Shown here piece after piece: positions 36,510 to 45,315 of a stretch of 64,000 bases of DNA (positions are counted from its first letter, which is position 1; the number at the start of each line of letters is the position of its first letter). The translations under genes and the position numbers were made by a program. The notes under the pieces are model-generated. The model saw only the letters and a list, made by a program, of their open reading frames with translations. It ran no database searches and was not told the DNA's origin. The stretch comes from Mangrovibacterium sp041596335. Its GTDB lineage: Bacteria > Bacteroidota > Bacteroidia > Bacteroidales > Prolixibacteraceae. The stretch is taken from contig NZ_JBFHIT010000019.1 in NCBI RefSeq assembly GCF_041596335.1, positions 10,644 to 74,643 of the forward strand, read 5' to 3'.

Positions 36510-37964
36510 ATGCCATCTCAAAAACTAAGTTTACAGCAAAAATTACTGCAAAAGCTATCACCACAACAAATACAGGTGATTAAGCTTTTGGAGATTCCTA
36601 CCGTGCAGTTGGAACAACGTATAAAGAAAGAGCTGGAGGAAAATCCGGTATTGGAGATGCAAAACGACACGCCCGATGAAGAAGGCGATATGAGAGATGA
36701 CGAGAACTCAACCGATAAGGATAACGAAGAGTTTTCGCTGGAAGATTACATGGACGAGGATGATATTCCGGATTACAAGCTCTCGGCAAACAATTACTCC
36801 AAGGACGATAAACAAATGGACATTCCATATTCAGCAGGAACCAGCTTTCACGAGTCGATGCACGAGCAACTTGGTCTAACCGATTTAGATGACGAAAAGC
36901 GGAAACTGGCTGAATATGTTATTGGCAACATTGACGACGACGGTTACCTGCGTCGCGATTTGTTGTCGATCAGCGACGATCTGGCTTTCAACATGAATAT
37001 GAATGTCAGCGAACAGGAATTGGAGGAACTATTGGAGATCATCCAGGAATTTGATCCGGCAGGTGTTGGAGCACGCGATTTGCGCGAGTGCCTATTGCTC
37101 CAGATTCAACGTAGAAAGGCCAATCCGTCGACGATGCTGGCTGAAAAAATAATTTCTGATAACTTCGAAGAGTTCACCAAAAAGCACTACGATAAAATCC
37201 TTCGGAAGTATGAAATTTCGGAAAACGAATTGAAAGATGCTATCGCGGAGATTCTGAAGCTCAATCCAAAGCCGGGAGGTTCGTACAGCAATCCGCTCAG
37301 CAAATCGAACCAGGTTATTGTTCCCGATTTCATCCTAGAGAATCATGATGGCGAACTACAACTGTCGCTCAATCAGCGAAATGTCCCCGATCTGCGAATG
37401 AATGCCCATTATATGGAAATGCTGAAAGGGTACAGCGAAAACCGTAAAAATATTTCGCGCGATCAGAAAGACGCAATGTTGTTTGTGAAACAGAAACTCG
37501 ACTCGGCCAAATGGTTTATCGACGCCATCCGTCAGCGCCATCAAACCCTGTTGGTAACGATGTCGGAGATTATCGATTTCCAGAAAGAATACTTCCAGGA
37601 CGGCGACGAAACAAAGCTAAAGCCGATGATTTTAAAGGACATAGCTGATCGCACAGGATTGGATATCTCGACTATTTCGCGCGTTTCGAACAGCAAGTAT
37701 ATTCAAACCAACTTTGGTATTTTTGCCTTAAAATATTTCTTCTCTGAAGGAATGCAGAAGGACACCGGCGAAGAAGTTTCAACCCGGGAAATTAAGAAGA
37801 TTTTGGAAGACTGCATATCGGCCGAAGACAAACGGAAACCACTGACTGACGACCGACTGGCCCAAATCCTAAAAGAAAAATCATATCCGATTGCTCGCCG
37901 AACGGTTGCCAAATATCGCGAACAACTGGGCATTCCGGTAGCTCGGATGCGAAAAGAACTTTAA
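36510..37964 (+). CDS. rpoN: RNA polymerase sigma-54 factor
   Basis: This 484-residue protein has the three sigma-54 regions: region I (SLQQKLLQKLSPQQIQVIKLLEIP, activator interaction), a short acidic region II (about 50-90), the core-binding segment (FDPAGVGARDLRECLLLQI) and region III with the HTH (DISTISRVSNSKYIQT) and RpoN box ARRTVAKYREQLGI recognising the -24 element. Sigma-54 needs AAA+ enhancer-binding activators; none is encoded in this window. It is followed after 11 bp by a membrane protein gene. Confidence 0.96.
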   Translation: MPSQKLSLQQKLLQKLSPQQIQVIKLLEIPTVQLEQRIKKELEENPVLEMQNDTPDEEGDMRDDENSTDKDNEEFSLEDYMDEDDIPDYKLSANNYSKDDKQMDIPYSAGTSFHESMHEQLGLTDLDDEKRKLAEYVIGNIDDDGYLRRDLLSISDDLAFNMNMNVSEQELEELLEIIQEFDPAGVGARDLRECLLLQIQRRKANPSTMLAEKIISDNFEEFTKKHYDKILRKYEISENELKDAIAEILKLNPKPGGSYSNPLSKSNQVIVPDFILENHDGELQLSLNQRNVPDLRMNAHYMEMLKGYSENRKNISRDQKDAMLFVKQKLDSAKWFIDAIRQRHQTLLVTMSEIIDFQKEYFQDGDETKLKPMILKDIADRTGLDISTISRVSNSKYIQTNFGIFALKYFFSEGMQKDTGEEVSTREIKKILEDCISAEDKRKPLTDDRLAQILKEKSYPIARRTVAKYREQLGIPVARMRKEL

Positions 37965-37975
37965 CCAATTAAAAA

Positions 37976-38590
37976 ATGCCCCCCATGCAAGAAAGACTAG
38001 CGAAAGCAGTTTCCTATATTTTCCATCCCCTACTCATGCCTACTTTTGGATTTCTGCTGCTAATGAACACGGGGTTTTATTTCGCCCTTATTTCGTTTGA
38101 AGCCAAACAGTTTATCCTGCTCACAGTGTTTGCCTTCACGTTTGTTCTTCCGCTAATCAGTATTGGTTTAATGGTTATTAATTCGCGATTAAAACTGGAT
38201 TTGAATAAAAGTTCGGATCGGATTTTACCGATGTTGACGACGACCATCTTCTATTGCATCGCCTATTATTATCTGGGCCGAATGCCGATTTACCCCATCT
38301 ACCGGGTTGTACTGATCTCAAGCGCTCTGACGATCGCCATTTTATTACTGGTTTCATTCAAATGGAAAATCAGCGCTCATTTAGCCGGAATCGGAGGATT
38401 GGTTGGTGCATTTATGGCGCTTTCCTTTCGATTAAATTTTAATGGCTCAACCCTCTTGGTCGCTTTGATCTTGGTTGCGGGCTTAATCGGCAGTTCCAGG
38501 CTAATACTCGAGAAGCACACCCCCATGCAGATCTATGCCGGCTTTTTTACAGGTTTTGCCGTCAACTACCTGTTCATCAATTTTATCTGA
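37976..38590 (+). CDS. PAP2-like integral membrane protein, divergent active site
   Basis: This 204-residue protein has five or six hydrophobic helices. Traces of the phosphatidic acid phosphatase type 2 signature can be seen: KSSDRILP in place of KxxxxxxRP, SAHLAG in place of PSGH, and SRLILEKHTPMQ, where SRx5H is intact but the final Asp is Gln. It may be a weakly active or non-catalytic relative, acting on lipid phosphates or undecaprenyl diphosphate. It follows rpoN closely and is probably co-transcribed. A second ATG at 37985 is equally possible. Confidence 0.65.
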   Translation: MPPMQERLAKAVSYIFHPLLMPTFGFLLLMNTGFYFALISFEAKQFILLTVFAFTFVLPLISIGLMVINSRLKLDLNKSSDRILPMLTTTIFYCIAYYYLGRMPIYPIYRVVLISSALTIAILLLVSFKWKISAHLAGIGGLVGAFMALSFRLNFNGSTLLVALILVAGLIGSSRLILEKHTPMQIYAGFFTGFAVNYLFINFI

Positions 38591-38643
38591 TTAAAGCCGC
38601 GTCACACGTTCAGCACCAAACTGTGAATGGCGTTTTCTAAAGC

Positions 38644-38676
38644 AAAAAAAAGCACGACTGATGAGGTCATGCTTTT
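38644..38676. terminator. Bidirectional terminator between PAP2-like gene and response regulator
   Basis: AAAAGCA-C-GAC pairs with GTC-A-TGCTTTT, with A-rich and T-rich flanks on both sides, between convergent genes. Confidence 0.7.
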
Positions 38677-38693
38677 AATATCTTTCTATTGTC

Positions 38694-39398
38694 TTATTCA
38701 ACAAATTTATAACCAATACCTTTCAAGGTTTTTATGTGGTCGTTGCCGATCTTTTCGCGTAGCTTCCGGATGTGAACATCGATTGTACGATCACCAACAA
38801 CAACATTGTCTCCCCAAACAGAGTAGTATATCTCTTCGCGAGTGAATACTTTTCCGGGCTTCGAAACCAAAAGCGACAACAATTCAAATTCCTTTCTGGG
38901 TAGTACCATTTCCTCGCCGTTCATTTTAATCAGATAGCGCTCTTTATCGATGACCAAATCTCCGATGGCTACGGTATTGCTGTTTTCAACCGCAGCAACA
39001 GTTGCAGAACCACCACTACCGGTGCGTTTCAGCAAAGCTTTCACCCGACTGACCAATACTTTCGGTCGGATTGGCTTAGTGATATAATCGTCTGCCCCAG
39101 CCTCGAAACCTGCTATTTGCGAATAATCCTCACCGCGGGCAGTTAAGAAGGCAATAATACACGACTGTAAAGCCGGGATTTTGCGCAACTCTTCACAAGC
39201 AGCGATACCGTCCATTTCAGGCATCATCACATCCAAAATAATCAGGTTGGGAACTTTCTTCTCTGCAATTTTTATGGCTTCTAAACCATTTTGAGCAGTA
39301 TAGACTTTAAAACCTTCTTTTTCAAGATTATAACTAATGAACTCCAAAATATCGACTTCATCGTCTACCAGTAGGATTGTGTAATTTTCTTCACTCAT
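38694..39398 (-). CDS. PhoB/OmpR-type response regulator
   Basis: This 234-residue protein has a receiver domain (VDDEVDI, phosphoacceptor Asp in LIILDVMMPEMDG, Lys in ITKPIRP), a linker rich in Gly/Ser/Ala, and a winged-helix DNA-binding domain (RKEFELLSLLVSKPGKVFTREEIY, RTIDVHIRKLREKIG). It lies 94 bp downstream of the histidine kinase on the same strand. Location opposite a phosphate transporter with Pho-box-like repeats points to phosphate-starvation control (PhoB role, inference). Confidence 0.93.
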   Translation of the reverse strand: MSEENYTILLVDDEVDILEFISYNLEKEGFKVYTAQNGLEAIKIAEKKVPNLIILDVMMPEMDGIAACEELRKIPALQSCIIAFLTARGEDYSQIAGFEAGADDYITKPIRPKVLVSRVKALLKRTGSGGSATVAAVENSNTVAIGDLVIDKERYLIKMNGEEMVLPRKEFELLSLLVSKPGKVFTREEIYYSVWGDNVVVGDRTIDVHIRKLREKIGNDHIKTLKGIGYKFVE

Positions 39399-39492
39399 AT
39401 CAGGTTTGTGTTATCAAGGACGAATGTATTGTGATCAGAACAAAAATCCAATTCGCTTTTTATCTGAATCAGCTGCACGAAAAGTACCAAAA

Positions 39493-40527
39493 TCATTTGG
39501 CTTTTTCAAGTGTGAAAGTAAAAGTTGTTCCTTCGTCTACTTCTGATTTAACATTGATCGTTTGTTTATGTGCTTCAATAATATGTTTCACAATGGATAA
39601 ACCCAAACCTGTGCCACCTTGTTCACGCGATCGGGATTTATCCACCCGATAAAAACGTTCGAAAATACGCGGCAGATCATTTTTATCAATTCCAATCCCA
39701 TTGTCCATCACTTCGATCATTAAGTGATCCTTCAGGTCGTAGAATGTAATTTTCACAAAACCATTTCGCTTACCGTACTTAATTCCGTTGGCGACTAGGT
39801 TGGAGAGAACCTCCATCATTCGCTTCTTATCGGCTCGCACGAGGATGTCCTTATCCGGGCGATCGAAAATGAATTGGATTTCGCGCTCGTACGCCATCAT
39901 CTGTTCCATATCGAACACTTCCTCCACCATTTTGCCGATGTCGAAACTCTCCAGTCTCAGTCGTAGAATACCCGACTCCAATCGGGTAATTGACTCAAGA
40001 TCCTCGACGATAGAGATCATTCGATCGATGCTCTTTTCTGTTCTTCGGAGGTAGAGTTTATTGATCTTCGGATCATCCAGCCCACCTTCCAACAAAGTCA
40101 AAATATATCCCTGAATATTGAAAATGGGAGTCTTTAGTTCGTGCGACACATTGCCAACAAACTCCTTTCGATAACGCTCAAGATCTTTCAAACGGGTAAT
40201 CTCCTGCGTTTGATTTTTTGCCCATTGTTCAACCTCTTTATGAACATCGGCTATTTCGTTGGTATGGTGAGGGGGCTGTTTTACAGTTGAACCATGAATT
40301 GGAATTTCGCGGATAACCTTATAAATCGGTTCGATTTTATGATTGATATAGTGGGTTAGCAAATAAACAATCCAAAAATAAACTCCTCCCAGCATCAAAA
40401 GAACCAGCAACAAGCTTAACCAAACAGGTAGCGAAACCCCAACCAAAATAACTCCTTCAACAAAACACAACACCGCAATGATTACCACTAAATAGAAGGC
40501 CAATAGCCGAATTGGATACGTTTTCAT
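39493..40527 (-). CDS. PhoR-like sensor histidine kinase
   Basis: From the ATG at 40527 it has 344 residues. Two close membrane helices (about 6-28 and 34-55) leave almost no periplasmic loop, as in PhoR, which senses phosphate through the transporter and PhoU rather than by binding ligand. The DHp domain has FVGNVSHELKTPIFNIQGY, and the catalytic domain DNGIGIDKNDLPRIFERFYRVDKSRSREQGGTGLGLSIVKHI. No PAS domain is obvious. The divergent neighbour is a PiT phosphate transporter with a PhoU-like tail, a plausible sensing partner. Confidence 0.92.
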   Translation of the reverse strand: MKTYPIRLLAFYLVVIIAVLCFVEGVILVGVSLPVWLSLLLVLLMLGGVYFWIVYLLTHYINHKIEPIYKVIREIPIHGSTVKQPPHHTNEIADVHKEVEQWAKNQTQEITRLKDLERYRKEFVGNVSHELKTPIFNIQGYILTLLEGGLDDPKINKLYLRRTEKSIDRMISIVEDLESITRLESGILRLRLESFDIGKMVEEVFDMEQMMAYEREIQFIFDRPDKDILVRADKKRMMEVLSNLVANGIKYGKRNGFVKITFYDLKDHLMIEVMDNGIGIDKNDLPRIFERFYRVDKSRSREQGGTGLGLSIVKHIIEAHKQTINVKSEVDEGTTFTFTLEKAK

Positions 40528-40723
40528 ACCACACAAAATTTTCAGTAATATTAATTTTACAAAAGGGCTCAAGCTAAACAAAAAGACCGAAATTTCAAAT
40601 TAAGTAGATTCAACAAATCATCTTACCCAAACCATAAGCAGGTTGCCCTCAAACATTTCGCAGAAATACGCTATTGTATTAAAAATTAGAATAAAAATCA
40701 CTTACTTCGAACTTGACTATTTC

Positions 40724-40756
40724 TTAATGGTTTGTTAATGGTTATTTAATTTTTTA
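40724..40756 (+). promoter_or_regulatory. Pho-box-like 11-bp direct repeats
   Basis: TTAATGG occurs at 40724 and 40735 and a degenerate TTAATTT at 40746, giving three direct repeats with an exact 11-bp period separated by 4-bp AT-rich spacers. E. coli PhoB boxes (CTGTCAT repeats) and B. subtilis PhoP boxes (TTAACA-type repeats) have the same 11-bp geometry. They lie just upstream of the -7 box of the phosphate transporter gene, in the region shared with the divergent kinase gene. Confidence 0.6.
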
Positions 40757-40782
40757 TTTCTCCCTGCTGCGGGTGTAGAGGT

Positions 40783-40790
40783 TATTTTTG
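40783..40790 (+). promoter_or_regulatory. -7 promoter box of the phosphate transporter gene
   Basis: TATTTTTG matches TAnnTTTG exactly, 26 nt before the ATG. No -33 TTG is present at proper spacing; the direct repeats occupy the region just upstream, as expected for an activator-dependent promoter. Confidence 0.6.
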
Positions 40791-40816
40791 CCCGCGACTA
40801 TAACGAAAATTCTAAA

Positions 40817-43069
40817 ATGGAAAATTTTTATCTCATCCTGGTGGTAGTGTTATTTGCATTAGCCATTTCTGATTTGGTGGTTGGAGTGAGTAACGATGCA
40901 GTAAACTTCCTAAACTCTGCAATTGGTTCGAAAGCAGCTCCAAAGTGGCTTATTTTTGGCGTTGCCAGTTTAGGTGTTCTAGCCGGTTCGGTGTTTTCGA
41001 GTGGAATGATGGAAGTTGCCCGAAAAGGAATCTTTCATCCTGACATGTTTATGTTCTCAGAGATCATGATCATTTTTATGGCGGTAATGATTACCGATGT
41101 GATTCTTCTGGACATGTTTAACACCTTCGGATTACCCACATCAACAACCGTTTCAATTGTATTCGAGTTGTTGGGAGCAGCTGTTGCCGTTGCGGTTGTG
41201 AAAGTTCAAAGGGCCGGCGAAAGTATCGGACAACTGTCCGAATACATCAACAGTGAAAAGGCATTGGCGATCATCTCCGGGATTTTGATTTCGGTAATTG
41301 TCGCATTCCTTGTCGGAGCAATCATTCAGTATATTGCCCGCCTGGTTTTTTCATTCCGCCAACACCGCACCCTAAAATATTACGGAGCAATTTTCGGAGG
41401 TCTCTCCATTGCTGCCATGACCTATTTCATGATCATTAAAGGATCAAAAGGAGCGACCTTCATCTCTGACGAAATGCTGGAATACATGACCAACAACATG
41501 TCTAACATTCTTCTGGTAAGCTTCTTAGGTTGGACCATCGTCTTACAACTACTATTTTGGATTTTTAAGATTGATATACCTAAAATCATCGTTCTGGTCG
41601 GTACGTTTGGTTTAGCAATGGCTTTTGCCGGAAACGACCTGGTGAACTTCATCGGTGTTCCACTGGCAGGTTTTCAATCGTTTAAAGCCTGGATCGCCGG
41701 CGGCGGTGTTCCGGCAGATTCGTTCTCCATGGAGATGTTGAAAGGTAAAGTGGCCACCCCTTCGTACATGTTGCTGGTTTCAGGTTTCGTGATGATCGTC
41801 ACCTTAATCACATCCAAAAAAGCACGAAATGTTGTAGCTACAACGGTTGATTTATCTCGGCAGGGAGAAGGAAATGAACGCTTCGGCTCGTCTTTATTGT
41901 CGCGTGTTTTGGTTCGCAAAACAATCCAAATCAACAACAATATACGCAAAGTACTTCCCAATAGCGTCAATCGTTTTATTGATTCTCGTTTCGAGCACCC
42001 AAAAAATGAGCCAATTGTTTCTAAAGAAGAAAAAGCGGCATTCGATAAAATCCGGGCAGCAATCAACCTGATTGTTTCCGGTATCCTAATCTCTATCGGA
42101 ACATCATTGAAACTACCTCTTTCAACCACTTACGTTACCTTTATGGTCGCCATGGGCACATCACTTTCTGACCGTGCCTGGGGCCGCGAAAGTGCTGTCT
42201 ATCGTATTTCCGGAGTATTTGCAGTGGTTGGTGGTTGGTTCCTTACCGCTTTGGTTGCTTTCACCGTTGCCTGCGTTATTGCCTTGATTATTTCGGTGAG
42301 CGGTAACTTCATGATCTTCCTCTTCATTGGCCTGGCAGCGTTCACCGTAATCCGGACACACACGGTACTTCGAAAGCGAACTGCTAATCGGGAAAATGAA
42401 GACGAAGAAAGTATTGTAGAAACCGATGCAACCGACAAGGTGATCGACAAAACAAAAAAGCAAGTCATCAATGCTGTTTTGACAATTAATCAAATTTATT
42501 CGATTGCCATTGAAAACTTCTTGAGTGAAAATCGGGGAAGCCTTCGCGATGCTGTTGAAATGAAGTCCAGTTTCGACAAGAAAACCAAAAAGATGAAAAA
42601 CAAGGTGTCTGATGTTGTCGAAAAGCTACAACAAAGCGACTCTCTCGACTTGGGTCACTTCTACGTACAACTTGTTGATTACATGCGAGAAGTATCACAC
42701 TCGGTAACCTACCTGGTGGATCCGCTACACGAGCATCTTCAGAACAACCATAAGCCATTTACGGAGACTCAAATAAAAGAATTGAGTGATTTCCTTGCTG
42801 ATACGACCAATTTTGTGAATTTAACACTTCAGGTTGTAAAAGAGGACCAATTCGATGAACTTCCGAATATTATTAAGCAGCGCGACGATTTGATCATTAA
42901 ACTGGCCGAACTAGAGAAAGCTCAAATCAAGCGAATCAAGAACAAAGAAGTCAACACCCGAAATTCCGTGTTATTCTTCAACATTGTTTCTGAAACGAAG
43001 AACTTGCTTATGCACTATATCAACTTGATAAAAGCACAACGAGATTTCTTCTCCAATGCAAAAAAATAA
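40817..43069 (+). CDS. PiT-family phosphate transporter with C-terminal PhoU-like domain
   Basis: This 750-residue protein has the two PiT repeats in the N-terminal 500 residues (GVSNDAVNFLNSAIGSKAAPKW and AFAGNDLVNFIGVPLAGFQ) with about ten membrane helices. After the last helix, residues about 510-745 are soluble and helical (INQIYSIAIENFLSENRGSLRDAVEMKSSFDKKTKKMKNK, HYINLIKAQRDFFSNAKK), like PhoU/DUF47 proteins. PiT carriers import phosphate with protons or metal-phosphate complexes, and DUF47 proteins are usually separate genes next to pit. Fusion of both suggests built-in regulation or signalling to the divergent PhoR-like kinase. Confidence 0.9.
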   Translation: MENFYLILVVVLFALAISDLVVGVSNDAVNFLNSAIGSKAAPKWLIFGVASLGVLAGSVFSSGMMEVARKGIFHPDMFMFSEIMIIFMAVMITDVILLDMFNTFGLPTSTTVSIVFELLGAAVAVAVVKVQRAGESIGQLSEYINSEKALAIISGILISVIVAFLVGAIIQYIARLVFSFRQHRTLKYYGAIFGGLSIAAMTYFMIIKGSKGATFISDEMLEYMTNNMSNILLVSFLGWTIVLQLLFWIFKIDIPKIIVLVGTFGLAMAFAGNDLVNFIGVPLAGFQSFKAWIAGGGVPADSFSMEMLKGKVATPSYMLLVSGFVMIVTLITSKKARNVVATTVDLSRQGEGNERFGSSLLSRVLVRKTIQINNNIRKVLPNSVNRFIDSRFEHPKNEPIVSKEEKAAFDKIRAAINLIVSGILISIGTSLKLPLSTTYVTFMVAMGTSLSDRAWGRESAVYRISGVFAVVGGWFLTALVAFTVACVIALIISVSGNFMIFLFIGLAAFTVIRTHTVLRKRTANRENEDEESIVETDATDKVIDKTKKQVINAVLTINQIYSIAIENFLSENRGSLRDAVEMKSSFDKKTKKMKNKVSDVVEKLQQSDSLDLGHFYVQLVDYMREVSHSVTYLVDPLHEHLQNNHKPFTETQIKELSDFLADTTNFVNLTLQVVKEDQFDELPNIIKQRDDLIIKLAELEKAQIKRIKNKEVNTRNSVLFFNIVSETKNLLMHYINLIKAQRDFFSNAKK

Positions 43070-43090
43070 GCTTTCGAAGTTTAAATTATA

Positions 43091-43128
43091 AAAAGAAATC
43101 CCGACCTAAAATGGCCGGGATTTCTTTT
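43091..43128. terminator. Bidirectional terminator between phosphate transporter and tryptophanase
   Basis: AAAAGAAATCCCG pairs with CGGGATTTCTTTT over a 12-nt loop, with A-rich and T-rich flanks serving both convergent genes. It touches the tryptophanase stop codon. Confidence 0.85.
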
Positions 43129-44516
43129 TATAGTGGTTCGCCCAATCGTTTCAACCTGACGGTGAAATGCCGCATAATTGAAGTCTCCCTCTCAATCCGG
43201 AAGCCCCGCCGAATTAAGTTTTTTCGTTCGAAGATATTGATGAGCGCAGCAACCACGACATCCATGTGGTTATTTGTATAGGTCCGGCGTGGTACCGACA
43301 ATCGTAGGAACTCGTTTTCAGGATAGCGGTTTTCATGGGTCTTCGGGTCCCGATCGGCGAGCAACGTGCCAACCTCAACACCCCGAACTCCGGCTTCGAG
43401 ATACAGTTCAACAGCCAGCGTTTGTGCAACATATTCCTCAACTGGAACAAAGGGCAAAAAGCGTCGGGCATCAACAAACACGGCATGGCCACCAATGGGC
43501 TGCTGAATAGGAATCCCGGCATCAATTAATTGAGATCCAAGATATTCCACCTGCTTTATCCGAGTCTCCAGATAATTGGCTTCAGTAGCCTCGTCTAAGC
43601 CCACAGCCAAAGCGTTCATGTCGCGTCCTGCCATTCCGCCATAGGTTATAAAACCTTCGTACATGATATTGAAAACAGTCGCCTGTTCGAACCAATCTTT
43701 TCGTCGCATAGCAAGCAATCCGCCAATATTGACAATCCCATCTTTTTTGCTGCTCATCGTCATCGCATCAGCATAGGTGTACATCTCCCGGACAATTTCC
43801 TTAATGGTCGTCTCCGCATACCCTTCCTCGCGCTGCTGAATAAACCAGGCATTTTCGGCGAACCGGGCCGAATCAAACACAACCGGAATACCGTAAGAAT
43901 CAGCCAGCTTTTTCACTTCACGCAAATTTTCCATCGATACCGGTTGACCTCCGGTGCTATTGCAGGTTAGTGTAACAACAATCATCGGAATCTGTTCTTT
44001 AGGATGACTCTCCAAAATCATCCGCAGTTTTCCCAAGTCAATATTTCCTTTAAACGGATGGTCGACCGAAATATCAAAAGCTTCAGCAATTGTGCAGTCG
44101 ACAGCCATCGCCTTCCGAAACTCGATATGCCCTTTTGTGGTATCGAAATGCGCATTCCCCGGAACAATATGCCCCTCTTTAACCAGCACCGAAAACAACA
44201 CATTCTCAGCAGCTCGCCCTTGATGAACAGGAAGAAAATAGTCAAACCCAAACAACTGCCGGACACGGTCTCTGAGCTTGTAAAATGAGGCCGAACCAGC
44301 ATAGCTTTCATCACCGGTCATTATTGCAGCCCACTGACGATCGCTCATCGCACCGGTGCCACTGTCAGTCAACAAATCAATGTACACCTGCTCGCTGCGT
44401 AGATTAAACAAGTTGTAATCTGCCTCGCGGATCCATTTTTCACGTTCAACACGAGTACTCCGATAAATCGGTTCGACCATTTTTATTCGGTAATTTTCTG
44501 CAAAAGGAATTTCCAT
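43128..44516 (-). CDS. tnaA: Tryptophanase (beta-eliminating lyase)
   Basis: From the ATG at 44516 it has 462 residues; an upstream TTG (44546) would add ten. It is a fold-type I PLP enzyme with the family blocks LLTDSGTGAMSD, HQGRAAENV, TLTCNSTGGQPVS, DSARFAENAWFIQQRE and the Schiff-base Lys in MSSKKDGIVN. Tyrosine phenol-lyase is the close alternative. At the position of its diagnostic Arg (MERG) this protein has VEVG, like the VEIG of E. coli TnaA, which favours tryptophanase. It splits Trp to indole, pyruvate and ammonia. No tnaB permease or leader peptide is seen. Confidence 0.87.
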   Translation of the reverse strand: MEIPFAENYRIKMVEPIYRSTRVEREKWIREADYNLFNLRSEQVYIDLLTDSGTGAMSDRQWAAIMTGDESYAGSASFYKLRDRVRQLFGFDYFLPVHQGRAAENVLFSVLVKEGHIVPGNAHFDTTKGHIEFRKAMAVDCTIAEAFDISVDHPFKGNIDLGKLRMILESHPKEQIPMIVVTLTCNSTGGQPVSMENLREVKKLADSYGIPVVFDSARFAENAWFIQQREEGYAETTIKEIVREMYTYADAMTMSSKKDGIVNIGGLLAMRRKDWFEQATVFNIMYEGFITYGGMAGRDMNALAVGLDEATEANYLETRIKQVEYLGSQLIDAGIPIQQPIGGHAVFVDARRFLPFVPVEEYVAQTLAVELYLEAGVRGVEVGTLLADRDPKTHENRYPENEFLRLSVPRRTYTNNHMDVVVAALINIFERKNLIRRGFRIERETSIMRHFTVRLKRLGEPL

Positions 44517-44940
44517 TTCCAATCGTTTTAAGTAGGTTCTAATCAATTTAAACTAAAAAGCTTAACCTTGCCAATGCTTTGTAGCAGGCGCACATGTAGT
44601 CACCTTCAAAATGAGCCACAAAAAGACAGGCCGATTAGATTGAAAAGGAATCGCGACGTTTGATATTTAGAAACGGGTGAATTACAAGGTCAATTCTTGT
44701 TTCGAGGTTCATAACAAACAAATTTGAATGAAAATTAAGGCTATTCCCGAACAAATGAAATGTGATATGTCAGACTTCAGTCTAATTATCAGGACTCAGG
44801 AACCAGTAAAAACGTTTTTTGGCCGGACGGCAGAACGCCTGCCGGATGGCACGCAGCAGCGCCAAAAAGAAGAGGGACAAATAAATTTCGCAGAAAAAAG
44901 TTTGTTAATGCACCGAAAGGCTTTCTCTCGGTTAAAAAGC
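44517..44940. other. Intergenic, no gene seen
   Basis: This stretch lies between folK and tryptophanase, both on the minus strand. A plus-strand frame of 113 codons (44728-45069) runs antisense into folK and has no family resemblance. Near 44821-44850 is a GC-rich imperfect palindrome (GGCAG...CTGCC) of unknown meaning. No consensus -7 box for tryptophanase is seen. Confidence 0.45.
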
Positions 44941-45315
44941 TCACTTGAAGCCAATGCTTTCGATCGATTTTCGAAGAAAATCCCGTGTATAAAAATCGTC
45001 GTCGACGACTATTCCGTTCCAGACAACCAGATCCAGATCCATCGTTCGCGGGCCAAACTTTGGCAGTGACCGATCGCGCCCCAACTTGTTCTCAACCGAT
45101 TTTAGATATTTCTGTAGTTGAACCTGATCGAGCTCTGTTTCGAATACCACAGCACCATTCACAAAATCCGCTTGATCTTCAATACCAATTGGTTTGGTCT
45201 TCACAAATTCCGACACTCGAATTTCCCCAAAATCCTGTGTCAGTATTTCAAGCAACTGCCGGATATTTTCCTGTGGATGAATATTCGAACCAATAGAAAC
45301 GTAGACCTGATTCAA
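44941..45315 (-). CDS. folK: 6-hydroxymethyl-7,8-dihydropterin pyrophosphokinase
   Basis: This 124-residue enzyme starts with VYVSIGSNIHPQENI and carries the HPPK signature KFGPRTMDLDLVVWNG with the Mg-binding Asp pair. At 124 residues it is shorter than the 159-residue E. coli enzyme because the C-terminal region is reduced. It transfers pyrophosphate from ATP to hydroxymethyl-dihydropterin in folate synthesis. Its start overlaps the folB stop by 4 bp. Confidence 0.92.
   Translation of the reverse strand: MNQVYVSIGSNIHPQENIRQLLEILTQDFGEIRVSEFVKTKPIGIEDQADFVNGAVVFETELDQVQLQKYLKSVENKLGRDRSLPKFGPRTMDLDLVVWNGIVVDDDFYTRDFLRKSIESIGFK

Noticed and set aside
43128..44516. Tyrosine phenol-lyase instead of tryptophanase
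   Set aside because: The Arg diagnostic for phenol binding is replaced by Val in VEVG, matching tryptophanase; a biochemical test would settle it.
44821..44860. GC-rich imperfect palindrome as terminator or REP element
   Set aside because: Only about 5 bp pair cleanly, there is no T-run, and no second copy was found in the window.
44728..45069. 113-aa plus-strand frame
   Set aside because: Its second half is antisense to folK and the first half has no domain-like pattern.
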